A DNA stretch of 64,000 bases from DATLGB01 sp963724135. GTDB lineage: Bacteria; Actinomycetota; Thermoleophilia; Solirubrobacterales; Solirubrobacteraceae. Every line of letters begins with the position of its first letter. Position 1 is the stretch's first letter. A model generated the notes under the pieces. The model was not told the origin of the DNA, made no database searches, and worked only from the letters and a program-made list of their open reading frames with translations. The DNA is taken from positions 620,001 through 684,000 of the forward strand of contig CAVRTA010000004.1 in NCBI GenBank assembly GCA_963724135.1, in the 5' to 3' direction. The position numbers were made by a program, and so were the translations under genes. Below, in pieces: positions 29,559-37,869 of this stretch.

Positions 29559-30872
29559 CTACTTGCGATAGCTCTCGAGCAGCCGGAGCCATATCTCGCT
29601 TCTGGTGGGGAAGCTGGGGACGGCGTGCCAGAGGCGCTCGAGCTTGACCTCCGCGACGATCGCGATCGTGAACGGGTGGATGAAGTCCGCTATCTCGGCG
29701 CCCGTGACCGTCGCCCCGACGATCACCGAGCGGTCGGTGTCGACGATCATGCGTGCCGTGCCCGGCGCGTTGCGGCCGTGGAACGAGCCGCCCGCGTTGC
29801 CGGACGTCTCGACCTCGACGATGCGGATGGTGAGGCCGGCCTCGCGGGCAGAGCGTTCCGTGTGGCCGACGGCCGCGATCTGCGGGTCGGTGAAGATCAC
29901 GCGCGGCGACAGCGGGCCGTTGGCCGAGTGCATCACCGGATAGGTGCGCCCGGCGATGTGCTCGGCGGCGATCGCCGCCTGGTACTTGCCCATGTGCGTG
30001 AGCGGGACGATGCCGTTGACGTCGCCGATCGCGTACAGCCAGTCGAAGCGCTCCGAGACCATGTGGTCGTCGACGTCGATCGGCTCGCCGGGCTCGTAGC
30101 CGAGCGCCTCGACCGCCCCCGTGTTCGGGGTCCGGCCGGCGGTCACGGCGACCGCATCGGCGGCCGCGATCTCGTCCGCGACCTCCTCGGCAGTCGTGTC
30201 GAGCCGCACGTCCACGCCGCGCTCGCGCAGCGCGTCGGTCACCTGCTGCGCCGCGAAGGGCTCCTCGCGCCCGAGGATCCGCTCCCCGGGCTCCACGAGC
30301 GTGACCTGGGCGCCGAGCGTCGAGTAGGCCTGCGCCATCTCAGCGCCGACGACCCCGCCCCCGACGATCACGATCCGCTCCGGGATCCGCTTGCTCGTCG
30401 TGAGCTCGCGATTGGTCCACGCGTCCCGCACGCCGTCGATCTTCGCCGCGCTGGATCCCGTCGCCACGATCACCGCCTTGCGCGCTTCGATCACCTCGTC
30501 GCCGACCTCGATCCGGCGCTCGCCGGTGACGCGCGCATCGCCGCGGATCAGTCGTACGTTGTTCTCCTCGAGCCATGGCAGCTGGGACGAGTCGTCGAGG
30601 TCGTGGATGACCTCGTCCCGGCGGGCCAGCGTCGCGCCGACGTCCAGCGAGCCGGTGACCGCCTCGCGCGCGCCCGGGATCCGGCCTATCTCCGCGAGCG
30701 CCTCCGCCGGGCGCAGCAGCGCCTTCGACGGCATACAGGCCCAGAAGGAGCACTCGCCGCCGACGAGCTCACGCTCGACCAGGGCCACCTCGAAGTCGTC
30801 GCCGCCGAGCCGGCCTGCTGCCACCTCGCCGGCGGGGCCGCCGCCGATCACCACTACGTCGAACGTCTGCAT
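29559..30872 (-). CDS. class I pyridine nucleotide-disulfide oxidoreductase
   Basis: A 437-residue FAD/NAD(P)H protein of the dihydrolipoamide dehydrogenase / mercuric reductase fold. The FAD motif is VVVIGGGPAGEVAAGR; the redox pair is C41 and C46 in GGECSFWACMPSK; the NAD(P) loop is RIVIVGGGVVGAEMAQ; and the second FAD motif is LYAIGDVNG. The C-terminal HAVPSFPTRSE replaces the usual HxHPTxSE. The partner oxidised by it is unknown. The start is ATG 30872. It lies directly upstream of the ECF sigma operon, so a thiol-stress role is possible but inferred. Confidence 0.88.
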   Translation of the reverse strand: MQTFDVVVIGGGPAGEVAAGRLGGDDFEVALVERELVGGECSFWACMPSKALLRPAEALAEIGRIPGAREAVTGSLDVGATLARRDEVIHDLDDSSQLPWLEENNVRLIRGDARVTGERRIEVGDEVIEARKAVIVATGSSAAKIDGVRDAWTNRELTTSKRIPERIVIVGGGVVGAEMAQAYSTLGAQVTLVEPGERILGREEPFAAQQVTDALRERGVDVRLDTTAEEVADEIAAADAVAVTAGRTPNTGAVEALGYEPGEPIDVDDHMVSERFDWLYAIGDVNGIVPLTHMGKYQAAIAAEHIAGRTYPVMHSANGPLSPRVIFTDPQIAAVGHTERSAREAGLTIRIVEVETSGNAGGSFHGRNAPGTARMIVDTDRSVIVGATVTGAEIADFIHPFTIAIVAEVKLERLWHAVPSFPTRSEIWLRLLESYRK

Positions 30873-30939
30873 CCAGTGGTCCTTCCCAATGCCACAGGCT
30901 CCAGTCGCCGCGGCGGGCGTGTCGTTACGCTGCCCGGTC

Positions 30940-31353
30940 ATGAGCGAAGAGGTCCGTTCGGGCGACGGCTGGGCCGCCGCGAGCCTCGATGACCTGGGCT
31001 CCGGCCCGGGCTTCCGCAAGATCCGCCGCGCGCTTGACGTCAAGGCGTTCGGGATCAACGCGATCGTGCTGCCGCCGGGGATCAGCACCGGCTTCCACTG
31101 GCACGAGCGCCAGGAGGAGACCTACTTCGTCCACGCCGGCGAGCTCGAGTTCGAGCTCGGCTTGGAGGACGGCAAGCGCGTGCGGCTGGGACCGGGCGGC
31201 CTCATCCGCGTCGATGCGCCGACGCCGCGCCGGATCCACAACGTGGGGGAGACCGACGCGACCTACGTCATCGCCGGGGGCGAGGGCGGCTACGTCGGCC
31301 GCGACGGCGTCGCGCCGCCGGGCGAGCAGCGCGTTGCCGCCTCAAGCAGCTGA
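30940..31353 (+). CDS. single-domain cupin protein
   Basis: 137 residues with one conserved beta-barrel. The first cupin motif, GFHWHERQEETYFVHAGELE, carries two His and a Glu for metal binding; the second, RIDAP-like PTPRRIHNVGE, carries the third His. Function of stand-alone cupins ranges from dioxygenases to binding proteins and cannot be chosen here. ATG 30940 is divergent from the flavoprotein gene (67 nt). The 3' end overlaps the DUF2277 gene by 12 nt. Confidence 0.85.
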   Translation: MSEEVRSGDGWAAASLDDLGSGPGFRKIRRALDVKAFGINAIVLPPGISTGFHWHERQEETYFVHAGELEFELGLEDGKRVRLGPGGLIRVDAPTPRRIHNVGETDATYVIAGGEGGYVGRDGVAPPGEQRVAASSS

Positions 31354-31617
31354 CGCGTAACGCTTCTCGGCGCGGGCGCGCGCCTTGGCGGCCTCGACCT
31401 CGCGGTTCTTGGGCGGCGCGTGCGTGACGAGCGCGCCGAGCAGCTCCTGCGTGATGGCCGTGACCTCGTCGACGGCACGCTCGAACGCCGCCTCGTTCGC
31501 CTTGGAGGGCTTGCTCTGACCGCTGACCTTGCGCACGTACTGGAGCGCGGACGCGCGCATCTCCTCGGGCGTCGCGGGCGGGTCGAAGTTATGCAGCTGG
31601 CGGATGTTGCGGCACAT
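31342..31617 (-). CDS. DUF2277 family protein
   Basis: A 91-residue protein matching the DUF2277 family throughout: it opens MCRNIRQLHNFDPPATPEEM and continues with ASALQYVRKVSGQSKPSKAN. This small family is widespread in Actinobacteria with no assigned function. Complete at both ends. Confidence 0.92.
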   Translation of the reverse strand: MCRNIRQLHNFDPPATPEEMRASALQYVRKVSGQSKPSKANEAAFERAVDEVTAITQELLGALVTHAPPKNREVEAAKARARAEKRYASAA

Positions 31618-31663
31618 GCTTCGAGGCTACCGCGACGAGGTCGGCGACGGCCCGGCCGCGACC

Positions 31664-31876
31664 TCAGCCGCGACGTAGAGCGAATTTCGATCTAGTGCCG
31701 CCGGGGCGGGCGGGGTGGTATTCCCGTGCGATCCCGAAGTCGACCAGCACGATGCCGCTGTACGAGAGGATCAGGTTCGACGGCTTGACGGTGCGGTGGA
31801 CGACCTGCTGGGCGTCGACGATCGTGTAGCGGTCCGCCACCCGCGCGCCCGCGGGCGGGTGTTCTCCGGCGCGCAC
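31664..31876 (-). pseudogene. serine/threonine protein kinase relic
   Basis: A short frame beginning near GTG 31876 that reads VADRYTIV, the usual start of a PknB-type kinase domain, and jumps directly to the catalytic and activation loops: VVHRTVKPSNLILS and IVLVDFGIAREY. The ATP-binding Gly loop, the ATP-anchoring Lys and the whole C-lobe after DFG are missing, and the catalytic Asp of HRD is Thr. This is an internally deleted, non-functional kinase fragment. Confidence 0.75.
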
Positions 31877-31898
31877 GGCGCAACCATAATGTCGGCTG

Positions 31899-33485
31899 GT
31901 GCCTGGGGACCACGTGCGGCTCGCAGAGCTCGTCGCGTCGCTGTCGTATGCGACCGATCTCGGTCGCGGGCAGCCGCTCGAGCACACGATTCGCCAGACC
32001 CGGATCGCTCTGCGGTTGGCGGACCTGCTCGCAATCGCGGAGGACGACCGTGTGGCGACCTACTACGTCGGCCTGCTGGTGAGCGTGTACTGCCATGCCG
32101 ATGCGCGCGAGCAGGCGATGTGGCTCGGAGACGACATCGAGGTGAAGGCCGAGGTCTACGAGGCCGACATGGAGTCCCTGCGCGCCCTGCTGATGATGCT
32201 GCGGCGGGTGGGCGCGGGGGAGGCCGGGCTGGCCCGGGCGCGGCGCGTGCTCGCCTTCCCGACCAGGGGATGGAAGGACGTGTCGTCGTTCCTGCGCGTG
32301 CACTCAACGCTCGCGTCCCAGTTCGCCGGGCGGATCGGGCTCCCGTCGCTGGTGACAGACGCCTTGTCGCTGTCGTACGCCCGCTGGGACGGAAAGGGCG
32401 AGCCGGCGAGCGTGCGGGGCGAGGACGTCCCCTTGGCGGTCCGCATCGTCGGCCTGGCCGATCTGGTCGAGGTCTATCACCGGACAGCGGGCGTCGAGGC
32501 AGCCCGACGGGTCGCGCTCGAGCGGGCCGGCGGGCAGCTCGATCCCGCCCTCGTCGGGCTGTTCCGCGACAACGCGGGCGACGTCCTGTACGGGCTCGAC
32601 GACGAGTCCTCGTGGGACGAGGTGATCGGGGCCGAACCCGGCCTCGAGCGACGGGTCGTCGCCGGCGAGCTCGACAGCGTGCTCGAGGCGATGGCGGATC
32701 TGGTGGACATGAAGTCGCCCCACATGGCGGGTCACTCGCGGGGGGTCGCCCACCTGGCCGCCGAGGCGGCACGCGTGGCCAGGATGGCGGACACGGAGGT
32801 GGCCTCGCTGCTCCGCGCCGGTTTCGTCCACGACCTGGGCCGGCTCGGCGTGTCCAATGCGATCTGGGACAAGCCGGGACCGCTGACCGCGGCCGAGCGC
32901 GAGCGGGTGCGGCTGCACCCGTATCTGACCGACAGGATGCTGGCGGGGATCGGAGCGCTCGCGGAGGTCCGCCGGCTCGCAGCCCGCCACCACGAGCGTC
33001 TCGACGGCTCCGGATACCCGCGGGGTCTGGGCGCGGCCGAGCTCTCGCCGGCCGATCGGCTGCTGGCGGCCGCGGACGCCTACCACGCCATGACCGAACC
33101 GCGGCCGCACCGCGAGCCGCTCGCGGCCGATGCCGCTGCCGCCGAGCTGCGCTCGCTGGCCCGGGCGGGGAAGCTGTGCGGCGACGCGGTGGTGTCGGTC
33201 CTCAAGGCCGCCGGCCACCGTGCCCCGGCGCGACGCGAATGGCCGGGCGCGCTCACCGCGCGTGAGGTCGAGGTGCTCGCGCTGCTGGCCCGCGGCCATC
33301 CCAACAAGGTGATCGCGCGACGCCTCGTCGTGACCCCGCGGACCGTCGCGAGTCACATCGAGCACATCTACACGAAGCTCGGAGTCTCCTCGCGCGCTCA
33401 GGCCACGCTGTTCGCCACGCAGCACGGACTCGTCGGCAGCTTCGAGCCGGCGCTGTCGGCGCAAGATCGGCTGAATGACCGATGA
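31899..33485 (+). CDS. HD-GYP domain protein with C-terminal LuxR helix-turn-helix
   Basis: 528 residues. The N-terminal 200 residues look like a first, degenerate HD-type helical domain (ATDLGRGQPLEHTIRQT). A canonical HD-GYP domain follows at about 270-420: GHSRGVAHLA, FVHDLGRLGVSN, and HHERLDGSGYPRGL. Residues about 455-515 form a LuxR-type HTH (LTAREVEVLALLARG, NKVIARRLVVTPRTVASHIE). HD-GYP domains hydrolyse cyclic dinucleotides; fusion to a DNA-binding domain suggests direct coupling of nucleotide signal to transcription. GTG start at 31899. Confidence 0.9.
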   Translation: MPGDHVRLAELVASLSYATDLGRGQPLEHTIRQTRIALRLADLLAIAEDDRVATYYVGLLVSVYCHADAREQAMWLGDDIEVKAEVYEADMESLRALLMMLRRVGAGEAGLARARRVLAFPTRGWKDVSSFLRVHSTLASQFAGRIGLPSLVTDALSLSYARWDGKGEPASVRGEDVPLAVRIVGLADLVEVYHRTAGVEAARRVALERAGGQLDPALVGLFRDNAGDVLYGLDDESSWDEVIGAEPGLERRVVAGELDSVLEAMADLVDMKSPHMAGHSRGVAHLAAEAARVARMADTEVASLLRAGFVHDLGRLGVSNAIWDKPGPLTAAERERVRLHPYLTDRMLAGIGALAEVRRLAARHHERLDGSGYPRGLGAAELSPADRLLAAADAYHAMTEPRPHREPLAADAAAAELRSLARAGKLCGDAVVSVLKAAGHRAPARREWPGALTAREVEVLALLARGHPNKVIARRLVVTPRTVASHIEHIYTKLGVSSRAQATLFATQHGLVGSFEPALSAQDRLNDR

Positions 33486-33516
33486 CGGGCGGGCGCCGCG
33501 TACGTACGGTGGTGCC

Positions 33517-33840
33517 ATGGACGCTCGCGCCGACACACCCACTCTCTACACGTGCCATCTCGAGAAGAAGGGTGCCTCGTGGCACCCCTGTGCGATCGCG
33601 GCCAAGGCGCTCGACGAGGTCGGCCTCCACTACGAGGTCAAGCACGTGCGGGGCTACGTGAGCATGCCCTGGACATGGCCGACTCGCCGGCGGGATCGAA
33701 CCGAAGTCAGGGGGCTGAGCGGGCAGAACGCCGTGCCGATCCTCGTGCTCGAAGACGGCGAGGTGGTCGCGGGCACGAACCGCATCAAGCGCTGGGCGGC
33801 CGTGCGAGCGGCGCAGGATCACCGCAGGGAGATCGCCTGA
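33517..33840 (+). CDS. glutaredoxin/GST N-terminal-like thioredoxin-fold protein
   Basis: A 107-residue thioredoxin-fold domain: LYTCHLEKKGASWHPCAIAA as the first strand and helix (no CxxC; cysteines are spaced wider), then GLHYEVKHV and the cis-Pro loop QNAVPILVLEDGEVVAGTN. This resembles stand-alone GST N-terminal domains. It ends 3 bp before the cyclase gene and is probably co-transcribed with it. Substrate unknown. Confidence 0.75.
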   Translation: MDARADTPTLYTCHLEKKGASWHPCAIAAKALDEVGLHYEVKHVRGYVSMPWTWPTRRRDRTEVRGLSGQNAVPILVLEDGEVVAGTNRIKRWAAVRAAQDHRREIA

Positions 33841-33843
33841 CCG

Positions 33844-34758
33844 ATGTCGGGGGAGGCCGAGCGGGGGCGGGACCGGCTGACCTTCTGGCAGCGGATGGCG
33901 TTGCGAGGCATGGTCAAGGCCGCCCGCAAGCCGGCAGGCGAGCCGCTCGGCCCCGAGGACTGGGCCGCCTTCTGGGAGTTCGAATCACAGCCGACCAGCA
34001 GGGTGATCAAGCGCATCTGGCGCACGCTGCCGAGCTCTCCGCGGTGCGGGTATTGCGGCGCCCCGTTCGCCGGGATTGGCGCCCTCGTGGTGCGGCCGCT
34101 CGGCTACCGGCCATCGCGCAAGAACCCGAACATCTGCGACACCTGCATCGAGATGATGCCTCCCGGCGGCATGACGCTGGAAGCCGGCGTGCTGTTCGCC
34201 GACATCCGCGGGTTCACCAACCTGTCCGAGCGCACCGACCCCGAGCAGGCGAGCCGCCTGCTGCGCCGCTTCTACGCGGTGGCCGAGAAGGTGCTGTTCC
34301 CCGAGGCTCTGCTCGACAAGGTCATCGGGGACGAGGTCATGGCGCTGTACGTACCGCCGTTCCTGTTCCCCCACGAGCACGCGCCCGGCGATCGCGACCT
34401 CGGAGACGAACAGCGGGCGAGGGTCGCGGTGCTGATGCTCGAGCACGCCCGGGAGCTGCTCGGGCGCCTGGGCTACGGGACACCGGATGGTCCGTTCGCG
34501 GAGGTGGGCATCGGGCTCGATTTCGGCGACCTCTTCCTCGGCAACATCGGCGAGGCGACGGTGAAGGACTTCACGGCCATCGGCGACGTCGTGAACACGG
34601 CCGCGCGGCTCCAGGGCCACGCCGCGGGCGGGGAGATCGTCCTCTCGCGGCGCCTGGGGCGCCACCTGGACCCGCCGGTGGGCGCGCCGGAGGATCTCGT
34701 GGTCAAGGGCAAGGAGGAGCCGGTCTCCGTGTTCAGGATCCGGCTCTCCTCGGTGTAA
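33844..34758 (+). CDS. class III adenylate/guanylate cyclase with N-terminal zinc knuckle
   Basis: 304 residues. The catalytic domain (about 112-300) has VLFADIRGFTNLSER with metal-binding D120, DKVIGDEVMALYV with the second Asp (D163) and K159 as substrate-specifying residue, and GDVVNTAARLQGHA carrying the Asn/Arg transition-state pair. In front is a four-Cys module (C68-x2-C71, C98-x2-C101) that should bind zinc. K159 and the later Asp in IGDVVN favour ATP. No membrane segment, so it is cytoplasmic. Confidence 0.9.
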   Translation: MSGEAERGRDRLTFWQRMALRGMVKAARKPAGEPLGPEDWAAFWEFESQPTSRVIKRIWRTLPSSPRCGYCGAPFAGIGALVVRPLGYRPSRKNPNICDTCIEMMPPGGMTLEAGVLFADIRGFTNLSERTDPEQASRLLRRFYAVAEKVLFPEALLDKVIGDEVMALYVPPFLFPHEHAPGDRDLGDEQRARVAVLMLEHARELLGRLGYGTPDGPFAEVGIGLDFGDLFLGNIGEATVKDFTAIGDVVNTAARLQGHAAGGEIVLSRRLGRHLDPPVGAPEDLVVKGKEEPVSVFRIRLSSV

Positions 34759-35003
34759 GTCCCAGGCACGTCGTTCGGCTCGCGTAAGCCCGGCCGCTCC
34801 GCGTTCAGCGCGGCCTGCTGCGGTCGTTGTGGCGTGGCCTGACGGCGCGATAAGGGAGAGGGACCAGGGTGGGCGGCGGACGCGAGTGGTGGGGGTTTGA
34901 CGAATATGGCGTCTATATGGGGCCTCAGTCGTCAGACCTCTCGGCGCCGGCGGATTCCTCTGTCGGCTTCGGCGAGGACGCCCGCGCGGCCGGAGCTGAG
35001 CGC
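34759..35003. other. intergenic region between cyclase and glycosyltransferase 3' ends
   Basis: 245 bases between convergent genes. A GTG at 34869 with a purine-rich stretch before it opens a frame reading GGGREWWGFDEYGVYMGPQS, but it continues far into the antisense of the glycosyltransferase, so I do not call it. A TGACGA...TCGTCA inverted repeat is also present around 34899-34936. Confidence 0.35.
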
Positions 35004-35921
35004 CTAGGCGACGGCGCGGACCGCGTCGACGACCGCTGCCCCGAAGGCGGCGGCGTTGTAGCCGGTCTCGGCGAACTCGCGCCCGCGACGGCCCATCTGC
35101 GCCCGCAGCCCGGGATCACCGGCGAGCGTGAGCAGCGCGTCCCGCCAGCCCGCGACGTCGCCGGCGTCCACGGCGATCCCGCACCCGACCGCCTCGGGGT
35201 CGAAGTCGTCGTTGCGCGTCATCACGATCGGCTTTGCCAGCGCCAGCGCGTCGTTGACCTCGGTGAGCCCGAGCAGGCGGTCGGTGGGCGGCAGCGGGAT
35301 TGCGACGATCATGGCTCTGCGCAGGTCGTCGAGTACCTCAGGGAACGGGCGCAGGCGCTGATCGCGGTGGATGCGGGCCGGTAGACCCGTGCCCTCCAGC
35401 GCGCGGCGCAGCGTGTCGGTGTCGCGCTCGGTGCGCCCGGCGCTGACGACGAGCTCTTCGCCTGTCGGCGCGTACCCCGCGAAGCCGAGGTCGGGTCCCC
35501 AGGGCGCGAGCACGGCGTCGGCGCGGACGGCGTCACGCACCCGCGCCGAGAGACAGATCGCGACGTCGAGCCGGCGGGCCCAGGGCGCCGCCCGGTGGAC
35601 CACCGCGACGATCGGCGGCCGGCGCGGCAGCCGCGACAGCCCGCGCACGAGCGACGCCTCGCCCGCGAAGATGACGGTGTCGCGGTCCGCGCGCCGCGCC
35701 ATCACCCATTGCTGCTCGAGGTCGCCCAGCCGATCGCCGAGCCGCCAGCTCACATGCTTGGGCAGGCGGCGGTCACGCCCGAAGAACCCGTACTCGACGT
35801 CGAACCCCGCCGCCTCCAGGGCGTCGGCGCCCCATAGGTGATGCCGCGGCAGCTCGCCCGCCTCGCAATGAACCCGCACGTCGCGCATCGGATATCTGTG
35901 CGTGAACAGGACGCGGGCCAT
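35004..35921 (-). CDS. glycosyltransferase, GT-B fold, family 1-like
   Basis: 305 residues. The C-terminal half has the family 1 features: EELVVSAGRTERDTDTLRRA as the start of the sugar-nucleotide domain, then GLTEVNDALALAKPIVMTRN with the donor-contacting Glu and the final AEDPGLRAQMG-like LAGDPGLRAQMGRRGREF. The N-terminal acceptor domain (ARVLFTHRYPMRDVRVHCEA) is less conserved. Sugar and acceptor unknown; no other polysaccharide genes are nearby. Confidence 0.85.
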   Translation of the reverse strand: MARVLFTHRYPMRDVRVHCEAGELPRHHLWGADALEAAGFDVEYGFFGRDRRLPKHVSWRLGDRLGDLEQQWVMARRADRDTVIFAGEASLVRGLSRLPRRPPIVAVVHRAAPWARRLDVAICLSARVRDAVRADAVLAPWGPDLGFAGYAPTGEELVVSAGRTERDTDTLRRALEGTGLPARIHRDQRLRPFPEVLDDLRRAMIVAIPLPPTDRLLGLTEVNDALALAKPIVMTRNDDFDPEAVGCGIAVDAGDVAGWRDALLTLAGDPGLRAQMGRRGREFAETGYNAAAFGAAVVDAVRAVA

Positions 35922-35957
35922 CGCAACCTCTATCCTCTACCAGGCAACGAACACCCT

Positions 35958-36321
35958 GGGGACGACAGGCTTCGACGTGGCCGGTTCCGTTTGGGTGGTT
36001 GCGAGCCGAGGACCCCGGTTGGCCTCGTTAAATGATCCGGGAACAAACAAGTGCGAAGTCTCACGACTTCCAGCTCGCTGCCTAGTTAGAAGCTAGCCAG
36101 TGAACCCTCGCCCCCCGTAGCCTGCGGCGGGGATCGCGGGGTCAAACAGCAGGCTCACCCGGTGAGGACCGCCCTCGCCGATCCGGGGACACTTCAGGGG
36201 GCTGGCCTTCCAGGACCCGGTCGGGCAAGGCGATCGGAAGGCGAGATTCAGAGGCCCGACTACGCTCGTAGAAGCCATTCAGACGCGGTTGCGGACGTGG
36301 GTTCAATTCCCACCGTCTCCA
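35958..36321 (+). ncRNA. ssrA: transfer-messenger RNA (tmRNA)
   Basis: A 364-nt tmRNA. The 5' end GGGGACG pairs with CGTCTCC at 36314-36320 (one G-U) to make the acceptor stem; the T-arm is GTGGGTTCAATTCCCAC, just before it. The characteristic GGCTTCGAC follows the 5' end. The tag frame ends QLAA and TAG at 36083-36085; reading back from it gives EQTSAKSHDFQLAA with GAA at 36041, preceded by an in-frame TAA at 36029-36037. The resume codon is not certain. CCA is not encoded: the discriminator A is followed by TCA. Its partner smpB is at 23.5 kb. Confidence 0.93.
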
Positions 36322-36333
36322 TCAGCCCTCGAG

Positions 36334-36357
36334 GAGCCGCTCAACGGAGCGGTTTCT
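36334..36357 (+). terminator. ssrA terminator
   Basis: Stem CCGCTC/GAGCGG (36337-36342 with 36347-36352), AACG loop, extendable by A-T and G-U pairs, followed by TTTCTC. It starts 12 bases after the mature 3' end. The same CCGCTC-AACG-GAGCGG core recurs in the leader repeat at 38786-38813. Confidence 0.8.
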
Positions 36358-36450
36358 CGCGTCTCGTCCAGACGTCAAATGGCGCGGCTTGAGCTGCGCA
36401 GCCCCCGAGCGCAGCCTGACAGCCGAACCCGTCTTCGGTAGCGTCGAGTC

Positions 36451-37869
36451 GTGCGGGTGCTGGAGGCGGACTACCTCGTGGTCGGCGCGGGAGCGTCGGG
36501 GATGGCGTTCACCGACGCGCTGATCGCTTCGGCGACGGCCGACGTGATCATGGTTGATCGCCGCGAGCGCCCGGGCGGGCATTGGCAGGACGCCTATCCG
36601 TTCGTGCGGCTGCACCAGCCGTCAGCCTTCTACGGCGTGAACTCGCAGGCTTTGGGCGAGGACCGGATCGACAGCCACGGACCGAACGGGGGCCTGTATG
36701 AACGTGCGACGGCCTCGGCCATCTGTGCCTACTTCGAGCAGGTGCTGGGTCAGCATTTGACCCCGTCCCGGGGCGTGCGGTTCCTCGGCATGCACGACTA
36801 CGTGGGCGTCGCGGGCGATCGCCACACTGTCGTGTCGCGGTTGACGGGTGAGACGTCCGAGGTGCGCGTGCGGCGCAAGGTCGTCGACGCGCGGTACCTC
36901 GAGGCGTCGGTGCCGGCGACGCACGCTCCTGGCTTCGAGATCGGGCCGGGGGCTCGTGTGGTTCCTGTCGGTGGCCTGGTGAACGTGGAGGAGCCGTCCG
37001 CGAAGTACGTGGTGCTCGGTGGCGGTAAGACGGCGATGGACGCGTGCGTCTTCTTGCTGGACTGCGGTGTCGCTCCGGACCGGCTCCAGTGGATCCGGCC
37101 CGGCGACGCCTGGCTGCTTGACCGCGCGGGCTGGCAACCCCTCGACCAGGTCGGCGCGTCCGTCGAGGGGCTCTCGCTCGACGTGGAAGCCGTCGCGCAT
37201 GCGGCATCGCTGGACGACCTCTTCCTGCGGCTGGAGTCGGTCGGGCGCCTGGTGCGGATCGACCGGTCGGTCACGCCCACGATGTACCGCTGCGCGATCG
37301 TGACCCAGCCGGAGCTCGCACAGCTGCGGAGCGTGGAGGACGTGATTCGCATGGGGCGGGTACGGCGGATCGAGGAGCGACAGATCGTCCTCGAGCACGG
37401 GACGGTGCCGACCAGCCCGGCGCATCTGCACGTCGACTGCACGGCGGTGGGACTTCGCTTCGCAGAGCCTCGACCCGTCTTCGAACCCGACCGGATCACC
37501 CTTCAACAGGTCCGTGCCTGCGCGCCGACGTTCAACGCCGCCCTCACCGCGTACGTAGAGGCGAGCCGGGACGACATCGCCGAGCAGAACCGACTCTGTC
37601 CGCCTAGCCGCCAGCCTGTGACATCGGAGAGCTGGTTGACGAATTTCGCCACTCAGCTGGTCGAGCGCGTGTGGCGCGACGAGCCGGACGTCGCGGAGTG
37701 GGTGGCCGCGTCGCGCATGAACCTGCTCAGGGCGCTACCCGATCACCTCGACGAGCCGCGCATCCAGGCCTCGGTTGAGCGCAACCGGCGCAACCGCGCC
37801 CAAGCGGCGGCAAATCTGCAGGTCTTCCTCGGCCAGCTCAGGCCAGGAACTCCAGCAGCAGCTCGTTGA
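36451..37869 (+). CDS. FAD/NAD(P)-binding monooxygenase-like flavoprotein
   Basis: 472 residues. An N-terminal FAD Rossmann motif is in YLVVGAGASGMAFTDALI, followed by MVDRRERPGGHWQDAYPF, a layout seen in flavin monooxygenases (GGxW), and VRLHQPSAFYGVNS. A second Rossmann motif VVLGGGKTAMDAC (about 188-200) should bind NAD(P)H. The substrate is unknown. First gene after ssrA and the only + strand gene in the following accessory stretch; its 3' end overlaps the convergent hydrolase by 32 nt. GTG start. Confidence 0.85.
   Translation: MRVLEADYLVVGAGASGMAFTDALIASATADVIMVDRRERPGGHWQDAYPFVRLHQPSAFYGVNSQALGEDRIDSHGPNGGLYERATASAICAYFEQVLGQHLTPSRGVRFLGMHDYVGVAGDRHTVVSRLTGETSEVRVRRKVVDARYLEASVPATHAPGFEIGPGARVVPVGGLVNVEEPSAKYVVLGGGKTAMDACVFLLDCGVAPDRLQWIRPGDAWLLDRAGWQPLDQVGASVEGLSLDVEAVAHAASLDDLFLRLESVGRLVRIDRSVTPTMYRCAIVTQPELAQLRSVEDVIRMGRVRRIEERQIVLEHGTVPTSPAHLHVDCTAVGLRFAEPRPVFEPDRITLQQVRACAPTFNAALTAYVEASRDDIAEQNRLCPPSRQPVTSESWLTNFATQLVERVWRDEPDVAEWVAASRMNLLRALPDHLDEPRIQASVERNRRNRAQAAANLQVFLGQLRPGTPAAAR

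Noticed and set aside
34869..35384. 171-codon + strand frame in the cyclase-glycosyltransferase gap
   Set aside because: Only the first 45 codons are outside the glycosyltransferase gene; the rest is antisense to it and no homology is recognised.
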